Assembly (NCBI GenBank): GCA_021852345.1
Contig: JAJZNL010000054.1
Span: 1-40,228 of the forward strand
Length of the DNA: 40,228 nucleotides
From: Actinomycetes bacterium
GTDB lineage: Bacteria; Actinomycetota; Acidimicrobiia; Acidimicrobiales; JABEUL01
Direction of reading: 5' to 3'
Positions 18,786 to 27,604 of the stretch are shown here, piece after piece. A program made the position numbers and the translations under genes. Position 1 is the stretch's first letter. Each line of letters begins with the position of its first letter. The notes under the pieces were generated by a model. That model was not told the DNA's origin and did no database searches. It worked only from the letters and a program-made list of their open reading frames with translations.

Positions 18786-20104
18786 AAATGAATACTGTAG
18801 TAATTGTAGGTAGACCGAATGTCGGTAAGTCCACACTCGTCAATCGAATAATAGGCAAAAGAGTGTCGATTGTTGAGGAGGTTCCTGGAGTTACCAGAGA
18901 CAGGCTTGAGTACATTGGTAGTTGGAATAATAAAAATTTTAAGCTAATTGATACAGGGGGATGGATTAAAAGCAAAGATATTTTGGCGCAAAAGATATCT
19001 TCTCAGGTAGAAGTTGCCCTAAAGGAAGCTGATACCATTATCATGGTGGTTGATGGAACTGTTTCTATTACCGACGAAGACGATAAGGTTGCTAATTTAA
19101 TAAAACCATTAAAAAAGCGTGTAATCTTGGCCGTCAATAAAGTCGACAATCCCATGCTGGAGTCTGAGAAGTGGGAATTTGCAAAGTTGGGGTTTGAAGA
19201 TATTGTGGCAATATCAGCTCTGCACGGTCACAATACTGGCGATTTGTTAGACGAGATTGTAAAAGACTTCCCTGACAGTCTTGAAGGCGGTATAGTTTAC
19301 GAAGAATCTACTCAGTCAGATAATAATGCCGCCGACGATGCTTCACTTTTGAAGGTCGCTATAGTCGGTCAGCCTAATGTCGGCAAGTCAACACTATTCA
19401 ATAAGTTGATTGAAAGTGACCGAAGCGTGGTCCACGATATGCCCGGTACCACTACCGATACAATTGATACCCATATCGAGACCGAACTCGGAACTATCGT
19501 ATTGTTGGATACGGCTGGAATTCGCCGAAAGTCGAGGGTCGATGAAGATTTGGAATACTACTCAGTAGCCCGTGCCTTGAAAACGATTGAGTTGGCAGAT
19601 ATTGTATTTTTTGTTATTGACGCTACTAAGGGCGTGTCAAATCAAGATCAAAGACTTGCAGAGAGAATCGATTTTGTCGGCTCTCCTATTATCATAGTTC
19701 TAAATAAGTGGGATTTATTGGACGGCGAGTCGAAGCCTTTACTTGAAAGTGATGTAAAAAGCAAACTTTCGTTCCTAGGCGGTTTGCAGATCATTCGTAC
19801 TTCTGCGCTTTACGGTAAGAATGTAAATAAGTTATTTCCTATGCTGACTGAAACTCTCATTTCATACAGATTGCGAATTCCTACAAATGTACTGAATAGG
19901 TTCTTGGCATTGGCTCAAAGCAAACATCCGCCCGTAGAAGGTAAAATATTATATGCTGTTCAGGGTGATATAAATCCTCCCACATTTACGCTATTCACAA
20001 ACAGAAAATTGCGTCCAAACTATTTGCGTTATATCGAGAATCAACTTAAAGATAATTTTGATTTGGAAAACAGCCCAATTAAAATAAGAGTACGAATCAG
20101 ATAA
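18782..20104 (+). CDS. der: Ribosome-assembly GTPase Der (EngA)
   Basis: 440 residues, normal length for Der. It has two G domains in tandem, the hallmark of the family. The first P-loop is GRPNVGKS (10-17) with switch PGVTRDR, DTGGW and NKVD. The second is GQPNVGKS (196-203) with PGTTTDTID, DTAGIRRKSR and NKWD. A C-terminal KH-like domain follows (about 350-440), ending LENSPIKIRVRIR, the expected finish. Der is an essential GTPase that helps mature the 50S ribosomal subunit. The ATG overlaps the DUF512 stop. A second ATG two codons on (18788) would give the more usual MNTVVIVG start; either is possible. Confidence 0.97.
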   Translation: MKMNTVVIVGRPNVGKSTLVNRIIGKRVSIVEEVPGVTRDRLEYIGSWNNKNFKLIDTGGWIKSKDILAQKISSQVEVALKEADTIIMVVDGTVSITDEDDKVANLIKPLKKRVILAVNKVDNPMLESEKWEFAKLGFEDIVAISALHGHNTGDLLDEIVKDFPDSLEGGIVYEESTQSDNNAADDASLLKVAIVGQPNVGKSTLFNKLIESDRSVVHDMPGTTTDTIDTHIETELGTIVLLDTAGIRRKSRVDEDLEYYSVARALKTIELADIVFFVIDATKGVSNQDQRLAERIDFVGSPIIIVLNKWDLLDGESKPLLESDVKSKLSFLGGLQIIRTSALYGKNVNKLFPMLTETLISYRLRIPTNVLNRFLALAQSKHPPVEGKILYAVQGDINPPTFTLFTNRKLRPNYLRYIENQLKDNFDLENSPIKIRVRIR

Positions 20105-20146
20105 TTAACATCAACTGTCTAATTAATCATCATTGAGCTCAATTAA

Positions 20147-20416
20147 ATGGCAAGACCAAGCAAAGGCAGAAAAGACAATATGGACGAGAATCAGGAGGAC
20201 CCTGAAGTAAACGATGAACCTATCGTAAACTACGAAAATCTTGATGCGACAGATATTGATGACAGCACGATCGAGGAAAATGAAGATGATAAAACCGAGG
20301 AGCCTGGCAATCGCAAGCCCCCGTGGCATTTTAAAGCATTTATAGTTATTACTGTTATTTATTTGGGTTATCGAATGTATCAAGGGATTGAATGGCTGCT
20401 TCATCATATAAAGTAA
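20147..20416 (+). CDS. Small acidic single-span membrane protein
   Basis: 89 residues. The start is basic (MARPSKGRKD). A strongly acidic, probably disordered stretch follows (11-52, mostly D/E/N). Near the end is one transmembrane helix (about 62-77), preceded by KPPWHF and ended by WLLHHIK, so the protein is tail-anchored in layout with the acidic part likely in the cytoplasm. It lies 42 bp after der on the same strand and just before tRNA-Pro. An ORF on the opposite strand covers the same DNA, but this one has the more protein-like composition: acidic region, then one clean helix with flanking aromatics. I do not know its function; by position it may be co-expressed with DUF512-der. Confidence 0.65.
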   Translation: MARPSKGRKDNMDENQEDPEVNDEPIVNYENLDATDIDDSTIEENEDDKTEEPGNRKPPWHFKAFIVITVIYLGYRMYQGIEWLLHHIK

Positions 20417-20442
20417 GATAGATTAGACAAAGTCAAATCAAT

Positions 20443-20517
20443 CGGGCTATGGCGCAGTTTGGCTAGCGCGCTTGACTGGGGGTCAAGAGGTCGGGAGTTC
20501 AAATCTCCCTAGCCCGA
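20443..20517 (+). tRNA. tRNA-Pro (anticodon GGG)
   Basis: A 75-nt cloverleaf. The acceptor stem is CGGGCTA/TAGCCCG with all 7 pairs, starting with the C1-G72 pair expected of bacterial tRNA-Pro, and discriminator A at 20517. The D stem is GCGC/GCGC. The anticodon stem CTTGA/TCAAG holds loop CTGGGGG with anticodon GGG. The T stem GGGAG/CTCCC carries TTCAAAT. CCA is not encoded (next bases CGG). It reads CCC and CCU codons. Confidence 0.97.
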
Positions 20518-20984
20518 CGGTTATTAAAATTATGTTTAAGTGTGGCATAATCAAGTGGCCTCCAAAATTGATAGATAATTCTTCGCGTGTCGGCTTATAG
20601 GCGAATAGGGTCGTAATGTAGTTGGGTGCTGTGCTTTGAAATTCCTTGAGGTTTTGAAAATCTCTGGCGCCCTAAAAATTCCAAAGGTTTCAAAAGAACG
20701 AAGCTTATAACATCGTCGCAACTCTAAAGACATCCGAAGTTGTGGATTAGGTAGTGTCTTTTTGAGTGTTATAGTTTTGCGACCTGATGACTTAGAATAG
20801 GAGTGATTTATTCTAAATCCGGCGACATGGGCTAATTGTTGCGGTGTCAATTCGGTTCGATTAGAGGCTAAACTAAAAACTACTTAAAATCCATAGAGTG
20901 TTTTTCGATTAAATAAAATCATAACATGCATGGGTAAAATTTTCATTTAAGAAAGTTAAAGAGCAAAGGTAGTTTAGATTCGGA
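20518..20984. other. 467-bp gap downstream of tRNA-Pro
   Basis: The stretch contains a 99-codon minus-strand frame (20551-20850), rich in R, S, T and K, without recognisable motif, signal or ribosome site. No integrase or repeat of the tRNA 3' end was seen, so there is no sign of an integrated element. The start region of the next gene has no clear ribosome site. Confidence 0.4.
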
Positions 20985-21875
20985 ATGAGGCTAGTTTTTA
21001 TAGACAATAGAGCGTATGTTAAAGACGACAGAGCACATGCTTACAACGGCAAAGGGGAATATAACTTCGATGGGTATTTCGTCCTCAACGATATTTTAAA
21101 GGGTAGTGCCGCTGAGGGAATAAAAACGGATTCTTCTACAATCTATTCGGAGTTTAAATTAATTCATGAAATAGTGACTTCGGCTGATTTAGAAGCTTTT
21201 ACTCCTGTACATATAAATGCTGACGCTAAGTTTGATCCGGTATCTGCTACTCCACGGCAAATTATTGCAGTAGGTATAAATTATCGTGATCATGCCGAAG
21301 AAATGAATATGCAAGTAACTGACACACCTGTGATTTTTACTAAGTTTCAGTCTTGCATTGCAGGGGCCAATTCAACAATAAATCTTCCAAACGATACCGT
21401 GGATTATGAGAACGAGCTTACTGTTGTCATCGGTCAACACTGTTCAAAGGTCTCCGAGCATGAATCGCTGGACTATGTTGCCGGCATAACTGTGGGTGAG
21501 GATTTATCCGAACGTACATTGCAATTTGCTGCTGGAAGTCATTTTTCTTTGGGTAAGTCTTATCCTAATTTTGGTCCGATCGGACCTGAATTGGTGACTT
21601 TAGATGAAGTGGGGTCTCTAGATAACTTAGAGATAAAGACATGGTTAAACGGTGATCTGGTTCAAGATTCTTCCACTGATCAGATGGTATTCAAGGTTGG
21701 ATATCTCATATCGTATCTATCAGAGGTAATAGATTTATGCCCGGGTGATATTATATACACGGGGTCTCCAGCAGGTGTTGGTTTCTCAAAGGAACCGCCT
21801 GTTTATCTAAAATCTGGTGATGTACTTGTTAGCGAAATAGCCAACATCACGAGACAAACATTATATTTTAAATAA
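20985..21875 (+). CDS. Fumarylacetoacetate hydrolase-family enzyme
   Basis: 296 residues. An N-terminal domain of about 85 residues precedes the catalytic FAH fold. IIAVGINYRDHAEE (93-106) carries the conserved NY-x-x-HA motif. Metal ligand candidates are E142 and E144 in DYENEL and D173 in VGEDLSERTLQ. PVIFTKFQSC and YTGSPAGVGF are also family motifs. Members split or decarboxylate acyl-pyruvate or 2-oxo acid substrates using Mg or Mn (for example 2-hydroxyhepta-diene-dioate isomerase, acylpyruvate hydrolase, oxaloacetate decarboxylase). Substrate cannot be chosen here. It stands alone and converges on the PabB-PabC gene with only 31 bp between stops, where no convincing terminator hairpin is seen. 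Confidence 0.9.
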   Translation: MRLVFIDNRAYVKDDRAHAYNGKGEYNFDGYFVLNDILKGSAAEGIKTDSSTIYSEFKLIHEIVTSADLEAFTPVHINADAKFDPVSATPRQIIAVGINYRDHAEEMNMQVTDTPVIFTKFQSCIAGANSTINLPNDTVDYENELTVVIGQHCSKVSEHESLDYVAGITVGEDLSERTLQFAAGSHFSLGKSYPNFGPIGPELVTLDEVGSLDNLEIKTWLNGDLVQDSSTDQMVFKVGYLISYLSEVIDLCPGDIIYTGSPAGVGFSKEPPVYLKSGDVLVSEIANITRQTLYFK

Positions 21876-21906
21876 TGTAAGGATTATAGGTCAAGTTTAA
21901 AGGTCG

Positions 21907-23670
21907 TTAAATTAAAAATGCAGACTTCCACCCTCTAAGGGAATTAAATACTGCCAATTCGGTACTTTTAGTTAGAACTGATGCTAAAACAGTCCCTTCG
22001 ATTATTTGATTGTTTTCAAGAAGTACCTCTCGTTCAACTCCTAAAAGAAGTCCGCACGTAACTTTGGGTGTAATCCAAATGCCACCGATCTTCACGGCGA
22101 TGTTGGCAGTAGTTGTTTCAGTTAGTTGACCGTTTCCATTAAACAAGATGACGTCGTCGCTTTCGGGATGGCTGTTTTTTATGTTGGAGTAGAAACTTCT
22201 ATTTTCGTACTTGTGATACAGAAAAAGCTTGTTGCTTTCGATGGGTTCATCAGCTAGTGTCAGGGATACCGAACTTGACTCGTCATCCATAAAGTCACAG
22301 GAGGTGATTTCAATGATGCCAAGAGTGTCTACAGTGAGTCTGACTCGACTGAGAATCTCCAAAGTGTGGCAGTATGCAATTAGTTTGTCAATAATTTCAA
22401 CTTTTACAAAAGGAATATTAAAGTACGTCAGGGAGGAACATAGCCTGTCTATGTGGCGCTGAAGATTTTTAATGCCTGATTGGGGTTCATAACGCATAGT
22501 TTCTAGTAATTTATCCGGTAGTGGATCGTGTCGTACCGGAGAAAGTTTCAGCTTTAACTCTTTCCACTCTGAGTTAGGGTTTGACTGAATAGTAATTCCC
22601 CCTCCTGAACCAAATGTAACTAAATTTGTCGATTTGTTTATGACGGCGGTGCGAATTGCCACGGCGAAGTCGTATGCGCGAAGTTTATTTGCGTAATTGA
22701 TTGTTCCGACTGCACCGCAGTAAACTCCTCTAGGACTATTTTCAAGTTCTGTAATTATTTTCATTGTCGAAACCTTTGGAACCCCGGTGACTGATCCGCA
22801 TGGGAAAAGTGCTTTAAATATAGATACTAGATCTACGTGATCAAGCAACGTTCCTTTTATTGTGGAAGTCATTTGCCACAGGTGCGGATACCGTTCAATT
22901 TTAAAAATTTCTTGACCTGTAATACTTCCAAATTTACAAATCTGACCGATATCGTTTCTAATCAAATCGACTATCATGAGATTTTCTGAAATCTCTTTTT
23001 CAGAAGTTTTCAATAACTGATAACTCGCCGCATCGTCTTTCAGAGTTTTTCCGCGAGCCATAGTGCCCTTCATGGGAGCCAATGTAATCAGGATATCTGA
23101 GGTTTGAAAAAATAATTCTGGTGAGGCACAAAGGATAGAGAATTTAGACGTATCTATGAAAAAGGAATGGTTCCCCTGTTGTGCATATATCATATTTTCG
23201 TAAAGTTCTAAAGGATCGCCAATAAAGGCAGATTTACTTCGCGCCGTCAGGTTTACCTGGTAAGTATCACCGTTTAAAAGCCTATCTTTTATCCTGTTAA
23301 ACGATGAGATATAAGCTTCCCGGTCAAGGTCTTCAGTCCAATTGAACGCGATGTCAGTATTTTGTATTGGCTGCCTTGGTTGCAAGTAACAAGATTTAAA
23401 TCCGGCGAACCACACCAGAGGTATTTCGTTCATTGGATTTTTTGTGGATAGCTTTTCATTTAGGGCCGATGCTGCTTCATATGCAACGAATCCACACATC
23501 ATCAAATCGGTCGTGCGACTAATTTCGTCTGCTCTTGCGATAGTGTTAATAACTTCACTATGATTATAAGTTTCAATCACGATCCGCGGGTCGCAGAATA
23601 TCTGTGACATTTGTTTTCCGCAGATATCTCTTCTGCAAGTTATTGAATCATCTGAAATTTCGTTTTTCAT
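21907..23670 (-). CDS. pabB: Aminodeoxychorismate synthase component I fused to class IV aminotransferase/lyase (PabB-PabC)
   Basis: 587 residues. Residues 115-375 are the chorismate-binding domain: PMKGTMARG with Lys201, the lysine that marks PabB rather than TrpE (which has Ala there); LMIVDLIRND (231-240); GSVTGVPK (292-299); and SGGGITIQSNP near 355. Residues 385-587 are a class IV PLP domain like PabC: LLETMRYEP...LQRHIDRL at the start, PLP-lysine candidate Lys487 (YHKYENRSFY) and LTETTTANI near 516. PabB with a glutaminase (PabA, not in this window) makes 4-amino-4-deoxychorismate, and PabC splits it to p-aminobenzoate for folate. The fusion would carry out both steps in one chain. The ATG has no Shine-Dalgarno. 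Confidence 0.93.
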   Translation of the reverse strand: MKNEISDDSITCRRDICGKQMSQIFCDPRIVIETYNHSEVINTIARADEISRTTDLMMCGFVAYEAASALNEKLSTKNPMNEIPLVWFAGFKSCYLQPRQPIQNTDIAFNWTEDLDREAYISSFNRIKDRLLNGDTYQVNLTARSKSAFIGDPLELYENMIYAQQGNHSFFIDTSKFSILCASPELFFQTSDILITLAPMKGTMARGKTLKDDAASYQLLKTSEKEISENLMIVDLIRNDIGQICKFGSITGQEIFKIERYPHLWQMTSTIKGTLLDHVDLVSIFKALFPCGSVTGVPKVSTMKIITELENSPRGVYCGAVGTINYANKLRAYDFAVAIRTAVINKSTNLVTFGSGGGITIQSNPNSEWKELKLKLSPVRHDPLPDKLLETMRYEPQSGIKNLQRHIDRLCSSLTYFNIPFVKVEIIDKLIAYCHTLEILSRVRLTVDTLGIIEITSCDFMDDESSSVSLTLADEPIESNKLFLYHKYENRSFYSNIKNSHPESDDVILFNGNGQLTETTTANIAVKIGGIWITPKVTCGLLLGVEREVLLENNQIIEGTVLASVLTKSTELAVFNSLRGWKSAFLI

Positions 23671-24115
23671 TTTTTTGTATAAAATAATTAGAAAAGTTGA
23701 TCGACTAAATTAAATTGCTGGTGCCAACTGTTTTATTCATCCTATCGACATCTTAATCAATTGGTATTTTAATTTTTATCGGCACGACCTACGGCGAACA
23801 AATCAAATGTTCCGTTGCTGGCCGTTACGGCAAGTTTGATTATCTATAGTTGGTTCATTTAACGTTTTATGCGTAGATTAGTTCGTATTGATATTGACCG
23901 GTTTTTTTCGGCTTTTTTAGCAGCCATTAAATAAAGTGTTTTTCAGCTTGTTATCGTTTATTTAACTTAATTTGACTTAAATCGATTGGATTTTTCTTGC
24001 TATATTCAAAGTCTTATTGTCTATCTCATCTGTTGTAAATAGTAGCCAATCATTTATAAGTCATTTGCATTTAGATACATTACAAACTTGCTATCTGCCG
24101 GTTATTTGATCAATT
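23671..24115. other. 445-bp AT-rich gap
   Basis: It lies between two minus-strand genes and should contain the promoter of the PabB-PabC gene. T-rich runs occur at 23910-23930, but no clear hairpin sits beside them. No ORF or RNA gene was recognised. Confidence 0.45.
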
Positions 24116-25033
24116 TTAGGAAATGGGTCGCGAATAAGATGACACAGAACCGCTTCCCGAATTGCTGGGAGTGGCGGTCATTGCACCGTAATCTAAGTAC
24201 CAAGTTCCGTTTATTCTGATGCATGGTAAATATGGAACTGGAGTGCTGGAGTAGACGTCAAAATTCCATGCGGCAGCAAATGACTGCCCTTTTGTCGGTA
24301 AGCCGGCATTTGGATTGCTGTTGGCATCGCACGTATGAGTGCTGCCGACTGAGTAGCAGGTTTTGCCTACTATCGTAACAATAGCTAAATTTCCTGAAAT
24401 TACGTAGTTCCCTGCATGCACGGTCAATGTCATCGTAGCTTGCGAATTTAATTGACTAAAGCGAGTCATACACTGATTATAATAATTCTTTGGAAATGCG
24501 GAACAGGCTTTGGAATAGTTTTTGGCGTTAGTTGCTGTAAGAAATGTATTTACGGGGTCAACCGGCGAGTTGGAATTGTTGGTTTCTAACCCCACTATCG
24601 CGGTAGCGACCAATATAATTAATATAATACCTACCGCGATAATTGCTCTTGTCAATTTTTTGCGCTTAGATCGATCTGTCTTATCTGGTGCTGCATTCTG
24701 ATTATTGTACGCATTCTGCTGATACTCTTGGTTTTGGAATCCTTGCGGTAAACCATAAGGCTGATACGTCTGGTTAGCCTGCCCCGGGTAGGGCCAACTT
24801 TGTTGCGGATTGGGATAGTTGGGATAAGAATTGGGGTTATTATAATTTGAACTTTGAGGTTGATAGAATTGCGTCTGCTGTTGTTGGCTGTGGTTCTGAT
24901 TGAAATTACCTAGCCCCTCTGGTGCAAGGTAACCGGGCTGAACTGGAGGGTTGTAATCGGGATGAGTCTCCGGTGGATACCATTTCCCGTCTGATGCTAA
25001 CCACCAACCATTCCCCTGCGACTGGTCGCTCAT
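24116..25033 (-). CDS. Acidimicrobiia-type single-span protein with Q/N/Y/P-rich cytoplasmic region
   Basis: 305 residues. The opening GNGWWLASDGKWYPPE (8-22) is a short tryptophan-rich motif found at the start of many membrane proteins of Acidimicrobiia, similar in spirit to DUF2510. A low-complexity region rich in Q, N, Y and P follows (40-115), then a basic patch (KTDRSKRKKLTR) and one transmembrane helix (129-149). The outer domain of about 155 residues has five cysteines (CSAF, QCMT, KTCYSV, HTCDAN, YLPC) and may fold like a small secreted lipoprotein-type domain, ending in a Ser/Gly-rich tail. A GGGAG 4-5 nt before the ATG supports the start. Function unknown; the helix orientation suggests the low-complexity part stays inside the cell. 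Confidence 0.82.
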   Translation of the reverse strand: MSDQSQGNGWWLASDGKWYPPETHPDYNPPVQPGYLAPEGLGNFNQNHSQQQQTQFYQPQSSNYNNPNSYPNYPNPQQSWPYPGQANQTYQPYGLPQGFQNQEYQQNAYNNQNAAPDKTDRSKRKKLTRAIIAVGIILIILVATAIVGLETNNSNSPVDPVNTFLTATNAKNYSKACSAFPKNYYNQCMTRFSQLNSQATMTLTVHAGNYVISGNLAIVTIVGKTCYSVGSTHTCDANSNPNAGLPTKGQSFAAAWNFDVYSSTPVPYLPCIRINGTWYLDYGAMTATPSNSGSGSVSSYSRPIS

Positions 25034-25486
25034 TTTACTCCCTTCGTTCTAGTCGTATTTTATTCCGCAGCTGAGCTTCGGGCATTCTAATTTTAACAGT
25101 CGTTAGAAGTATTAACGTAAAGTTAAGTCAACATGATAGCTTATAGAGATTGTTATCGTATACCTTTGTCTGACGTTTAACGTTTCTTAAAACGAGTGAA
25201 TCTATTCGGGCTCCATTTATTAGTTCATAATGGCGAGTTGGATATATCTATCCAAATGCAATAGATTACTGCAGGTCAAATCCGTGATGAATTATGGCGA
25301 TTTGGTAATATTTGTATATGCATCTGTAAATTTCATATAACGGATGTCATCGGTAATACTATTCCGATTAGTTGTTAAAACTTATGTTGTACAAATAAAA
25401 TGATATTTGGATTTACATTAAATTTTATATTGAAAGTTGTTGAAGTCAAAGAAAACATTTATTATTAGCATACTGGTACTTGAATA
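25034..25486. other. Divergent intergenic region, about 450 bp
   Basis: It separates the minus-strand GWWLASDGKWYPPE gene from the plus-strand patatin gene and must hold both promoters. CGTTA-7 nt-TAACG (about 25101-25117) and nearby repeats of AACGTTT could be regulator sites, but no known consensus was matched. Confidence 0.4.
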
Positions 25487-26437
25487 ATGGGAAAAATACC
25501 GCATAATTTGAAATTAAATCAATGCGTGCCTACGAATTTAGTAAAACTATATAATCGTACGGTCGAAGATGAAGCATCAAGATTTAAGATATCCTCACGG
25601 TTTTTAGCTAAAAGAGACAATGAGAATAAACTGGCTCTGGTGTTTAGCGGCGGCGGTAACAAGGGTGCCGCCCAAGTAGGTATGCTTCAAGCCTTGGTGG
25701 AACATGGATTTGAATTTGATTTTTTGATCGGTTGTTCGGTCGGCTCGCTTAATGCCGCTGCGTTTGCAAAATCACCCGATCTAGAGGGTGTAAAGGTGCT
25801 CAACGAACTATGGCAGGGTTTAAAGACTGAGAAAGTATTCGCTCCAGGATCAGTTTTTAGAGGAGTTAGATTTGCAGAAAAGCGTCGATCCGTTTATTCT
25901 AATGAAGGACTTAAACAGATCATTAATTCCCTGTTGCCAGAGATGAATTTTGAGGATTTGGCACTGCCTCTGCATGTAGTGGCAACTTCATTTAATACGG
26001 CAGACGAAGTCTGGTTCAACGAAGGACCACTTCTATATCCGCTGTTGGCTTCTGCAGCTTTGCCTGGGATATATCCGCCTATTTCTATTGGAAATACTGA
26101 TTTGCTTGACGGCGGAGTTCTTAATGACGCACCCATCTCTAAAGCTATTGAGCTTGGGGCAAAAACTATAGTATTGTTAAGCTGCAATACTGTAGAGACG
26201 AATAAGCCGTTTCCCGAAAGACCGATAGAAACGATTATTGAATCTATCGGTGTTGCAATATCGGCACGTCTCAAAAGGGATCTAAGTACTCTACCTTTGG
26301 GCGTAGAGGTATTAGTCGGTGAATTTTCGGGACCTTATGGGTTGGACTGGAAAGATTTTTCACATGCCGACCAACTTATTAAGCGAGGTTATGACGAAAT
26401 GAGCAGATTTCTGAGTCTAAATTTTAGGAAATTGTAA
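25487..26437 (+). CDS. Patatin-like phospholipase
   Basis: 316 residues. The oxyanion-hole motif is GGGNKGAA (55-62). The nucleophile elbow is GCSVG with Ser84. The catalytic Asp is D208 in LLDGGVLNDAP. This is the full Ser-Asp dyad of patatins. About 46 residues precede the catalytic domain, with no signal peptide, so the enzyme is likely cytoplasmic or membrane-peripheral. Patatin-like proteins hydrolyse acyl chains from phospholipids or related lipids. The R/G seen after the GGG in many family members is N/K here, a tolerated change. An AT-rich hairpin with a T-run follows the stop, so it is probably transcribed apart from the twin ATPases downstream. Confidence 0.92.
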   Translation: MGKIPHNLKLNQCVPTNLVKLYNRTVEDEASRFKISSRFLAKRDNENKLALVFSGGGNKGAAQVGMLQALVEHGFEFDFLIGCSVGSLNAAAFAKSPDLEGVKVLNELWQGLKTEKVFAPGSVFRGVRFAEKRRSVYSNEGLKQIINSLLPEMNFEDLALPLHVVATSFNTADEVWFNEGPLLYPLLASAALPGIYPPISIGNTDLLDGGVLNDAPISKAIELGAKTIVLLSCNTVETNKPFPERPIETIIESIGVAISARLKRDLSTLPLGVEVLVGEFSGPYGLDWKDFSHADQLIKRGYDEMSRFLSLNFRKL

Positions 26438-26456
26438 ATTGAATGATTCAATTTTT
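26436..26456 (+). terminator. Probable weak intrinsic terminator after the patatin gene
   Basis: AAATTGAA and TTCAATTT pair as an 8-bp stem around a TGA loop (26436-26454), followed by TTATAT. It begins in the stop codon of the patatin gene. The stem is AT-rich, so it may be leaky. Confidence 0.45.
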
Positions 26457-26637
26457 ATATGGGATAAATTCGATTGATCTTGTTTTTTTAAAAAAAAATG
26501 GTTAATATGTTATTAAATGAATTTTCGGATAATTCGTCATAAGTAACATTTGTCATGATGAATGTATCTGTAAATATGGTTATTTGCTATTTTATAGAAA
26601 TTGATTTAAGTCAATTTAGTAAGGTTTAGAAATTTAC

Positions 26638-27501
26638 GTGAGCAACATCGAAACATCAACAGATAAGGGTCCGTCGGCTAGAGAGCAGAATTCAAGAGCC
26701 AAGGTAGTAGCCGATATCCTTACGGCTCAATCTAATCATATAGCTGCACTTAAATGGGCGGTTGGAGTATTGGAGGGCAAGATATCATTGCGTAATTCCC
26801 TAGCCGAAGTTCAGGCTGAAGCCTTGCGGACTCCGTTTAGGGATGTCATGAATTCTTTTACTAAACTGAAGGAAATTGCAGATCGAACACCAGACCCTGA
26901 GATTAAAAAATTAGCTCGTGAAATTAATGATTGCTCAAATCAAATAAAGCGAGCCGTAAAGTCAATCGGTGATTGGCTTTCAGCTTCGACAGATCCTACA
27001 ATACTTTATCCTCGTGAAACTCTTCAAAAGGTCGAACTTAAATCTGTTGTAACTCGGGCTATTAGTGAAGTGGGCAACTCGATGGATAAGTCTCGGCTTG
27101 ACGTGATCGGTGTTGACGGTTTATTGGTCACAACGGCTCCTGCTCGTCTGGCTGCAATAATAACCGCAGCACTAGAAAATGCATTTAGACACGGCGGAAA
27201 CGGAAAAGTTGAGTTGGCTGCGGAGATTAATCTTCAACAGGATCTTAAGATAGAAGTTCGGGATAATGGTCCGGGAATTTTGAATATTGACCCAGAACTG
27301 TTGTTTATGCCAAAACCGCAAGTTGTTTCGGAAAATCAGGAGTGGGCTCCACTTTTGGGTTTGGGTCTGTTTTTGGTAAGAATGATGGCTGAATCTTTGG
27401 GCGGTACGGTGGCTTTGAGTAATAGGCAAAAGAATGGAGCGGTGTTGACTATTATTCTTCCGCAACGTCGTCGTAAAGATGTCGCCAAAGTCCAAGGCTA
27501 G
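26638..27501 (+). CDS. Soluble histidine-kinase-type ATPase protein, first of a tandem pair
   Basis: 287 residues with a GTG start. The C-terminal half is an HATPase_c (GHKL) domain: N-box ALENAFRHGG (178-187), G1 box DNGPG (209-213), G2 box LGLGLFLVRMM (240-250) and a late strand GAVLTIILPQ. The N-terminal half (about 25-150) is helical with no membrane span and no sensor domain I recognise. A helix around NHIAALKWA (33-41) holds His34, also present in the neighbouring paralog, but the usual H-E/D-x-x-x-P phosphoacceptor motif is absent. It might be a diverged soluble histidine kinase, or a GHKL ATPase or protein kinase with another job. No response regulator is next to it. The paralog follows 103 bp later. 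Confidence 0.8.
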   Translation: MSNIETSTDKGPSAREQNSRAKVVADILTAQSNHIAALKWAVGVLEGKISLRNSLAEVQAEALRTPFRDVMNSFTKLKEIADRTPDPEIKKLAREINDCSNQIKRAVKSIGDWLSASTDPTILYPRETLQKVELKSVVTRAISEVGNSMDKSRLDVIGVDGLLVTTAPARLAAIITAALENAFRHGGNGKVELAAEINLQQDLKIEVRDNGPGILNIDPELLFMPKPQVVSENQEWAPLLGLGLFLVRMMAESLGGTVALSNRQKNGAVLTIILPQRRRKDVAKVQG

Positions 27502-27604
27502 TCATTTTCGATTTGTTGGCTATAGATTTGATATTTAGTGATGATAGCGGTATCATAAAATAAATTGGTAAACTATGGTAGTCGTTTTAATTTAAGGTCG
27601 ATTT

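Noticed and set aside
20123..20407. 94-codon minus-strand frame opposite the small acidic protein
   Set aside because: The plus-strand frame has an acidic region and clean membrane helix in phase with the der operon; the minus frame has scattered hydrophobics and an unlikely start position.
20551..20850. 99-codon minus-strand frame downstream of tRNA-Pro
   Set aside because: No recognisable motif, signal, hydrophobic segment or ribosome site; composition rich in R, S, T and K. Mentioned only as content of the gap.
20443..20984. tRNA-Pro as integration site of a mobile element
   Set aside because: No integrase nearby and no second copy of the tRNA 3' end seen downstream in the window.
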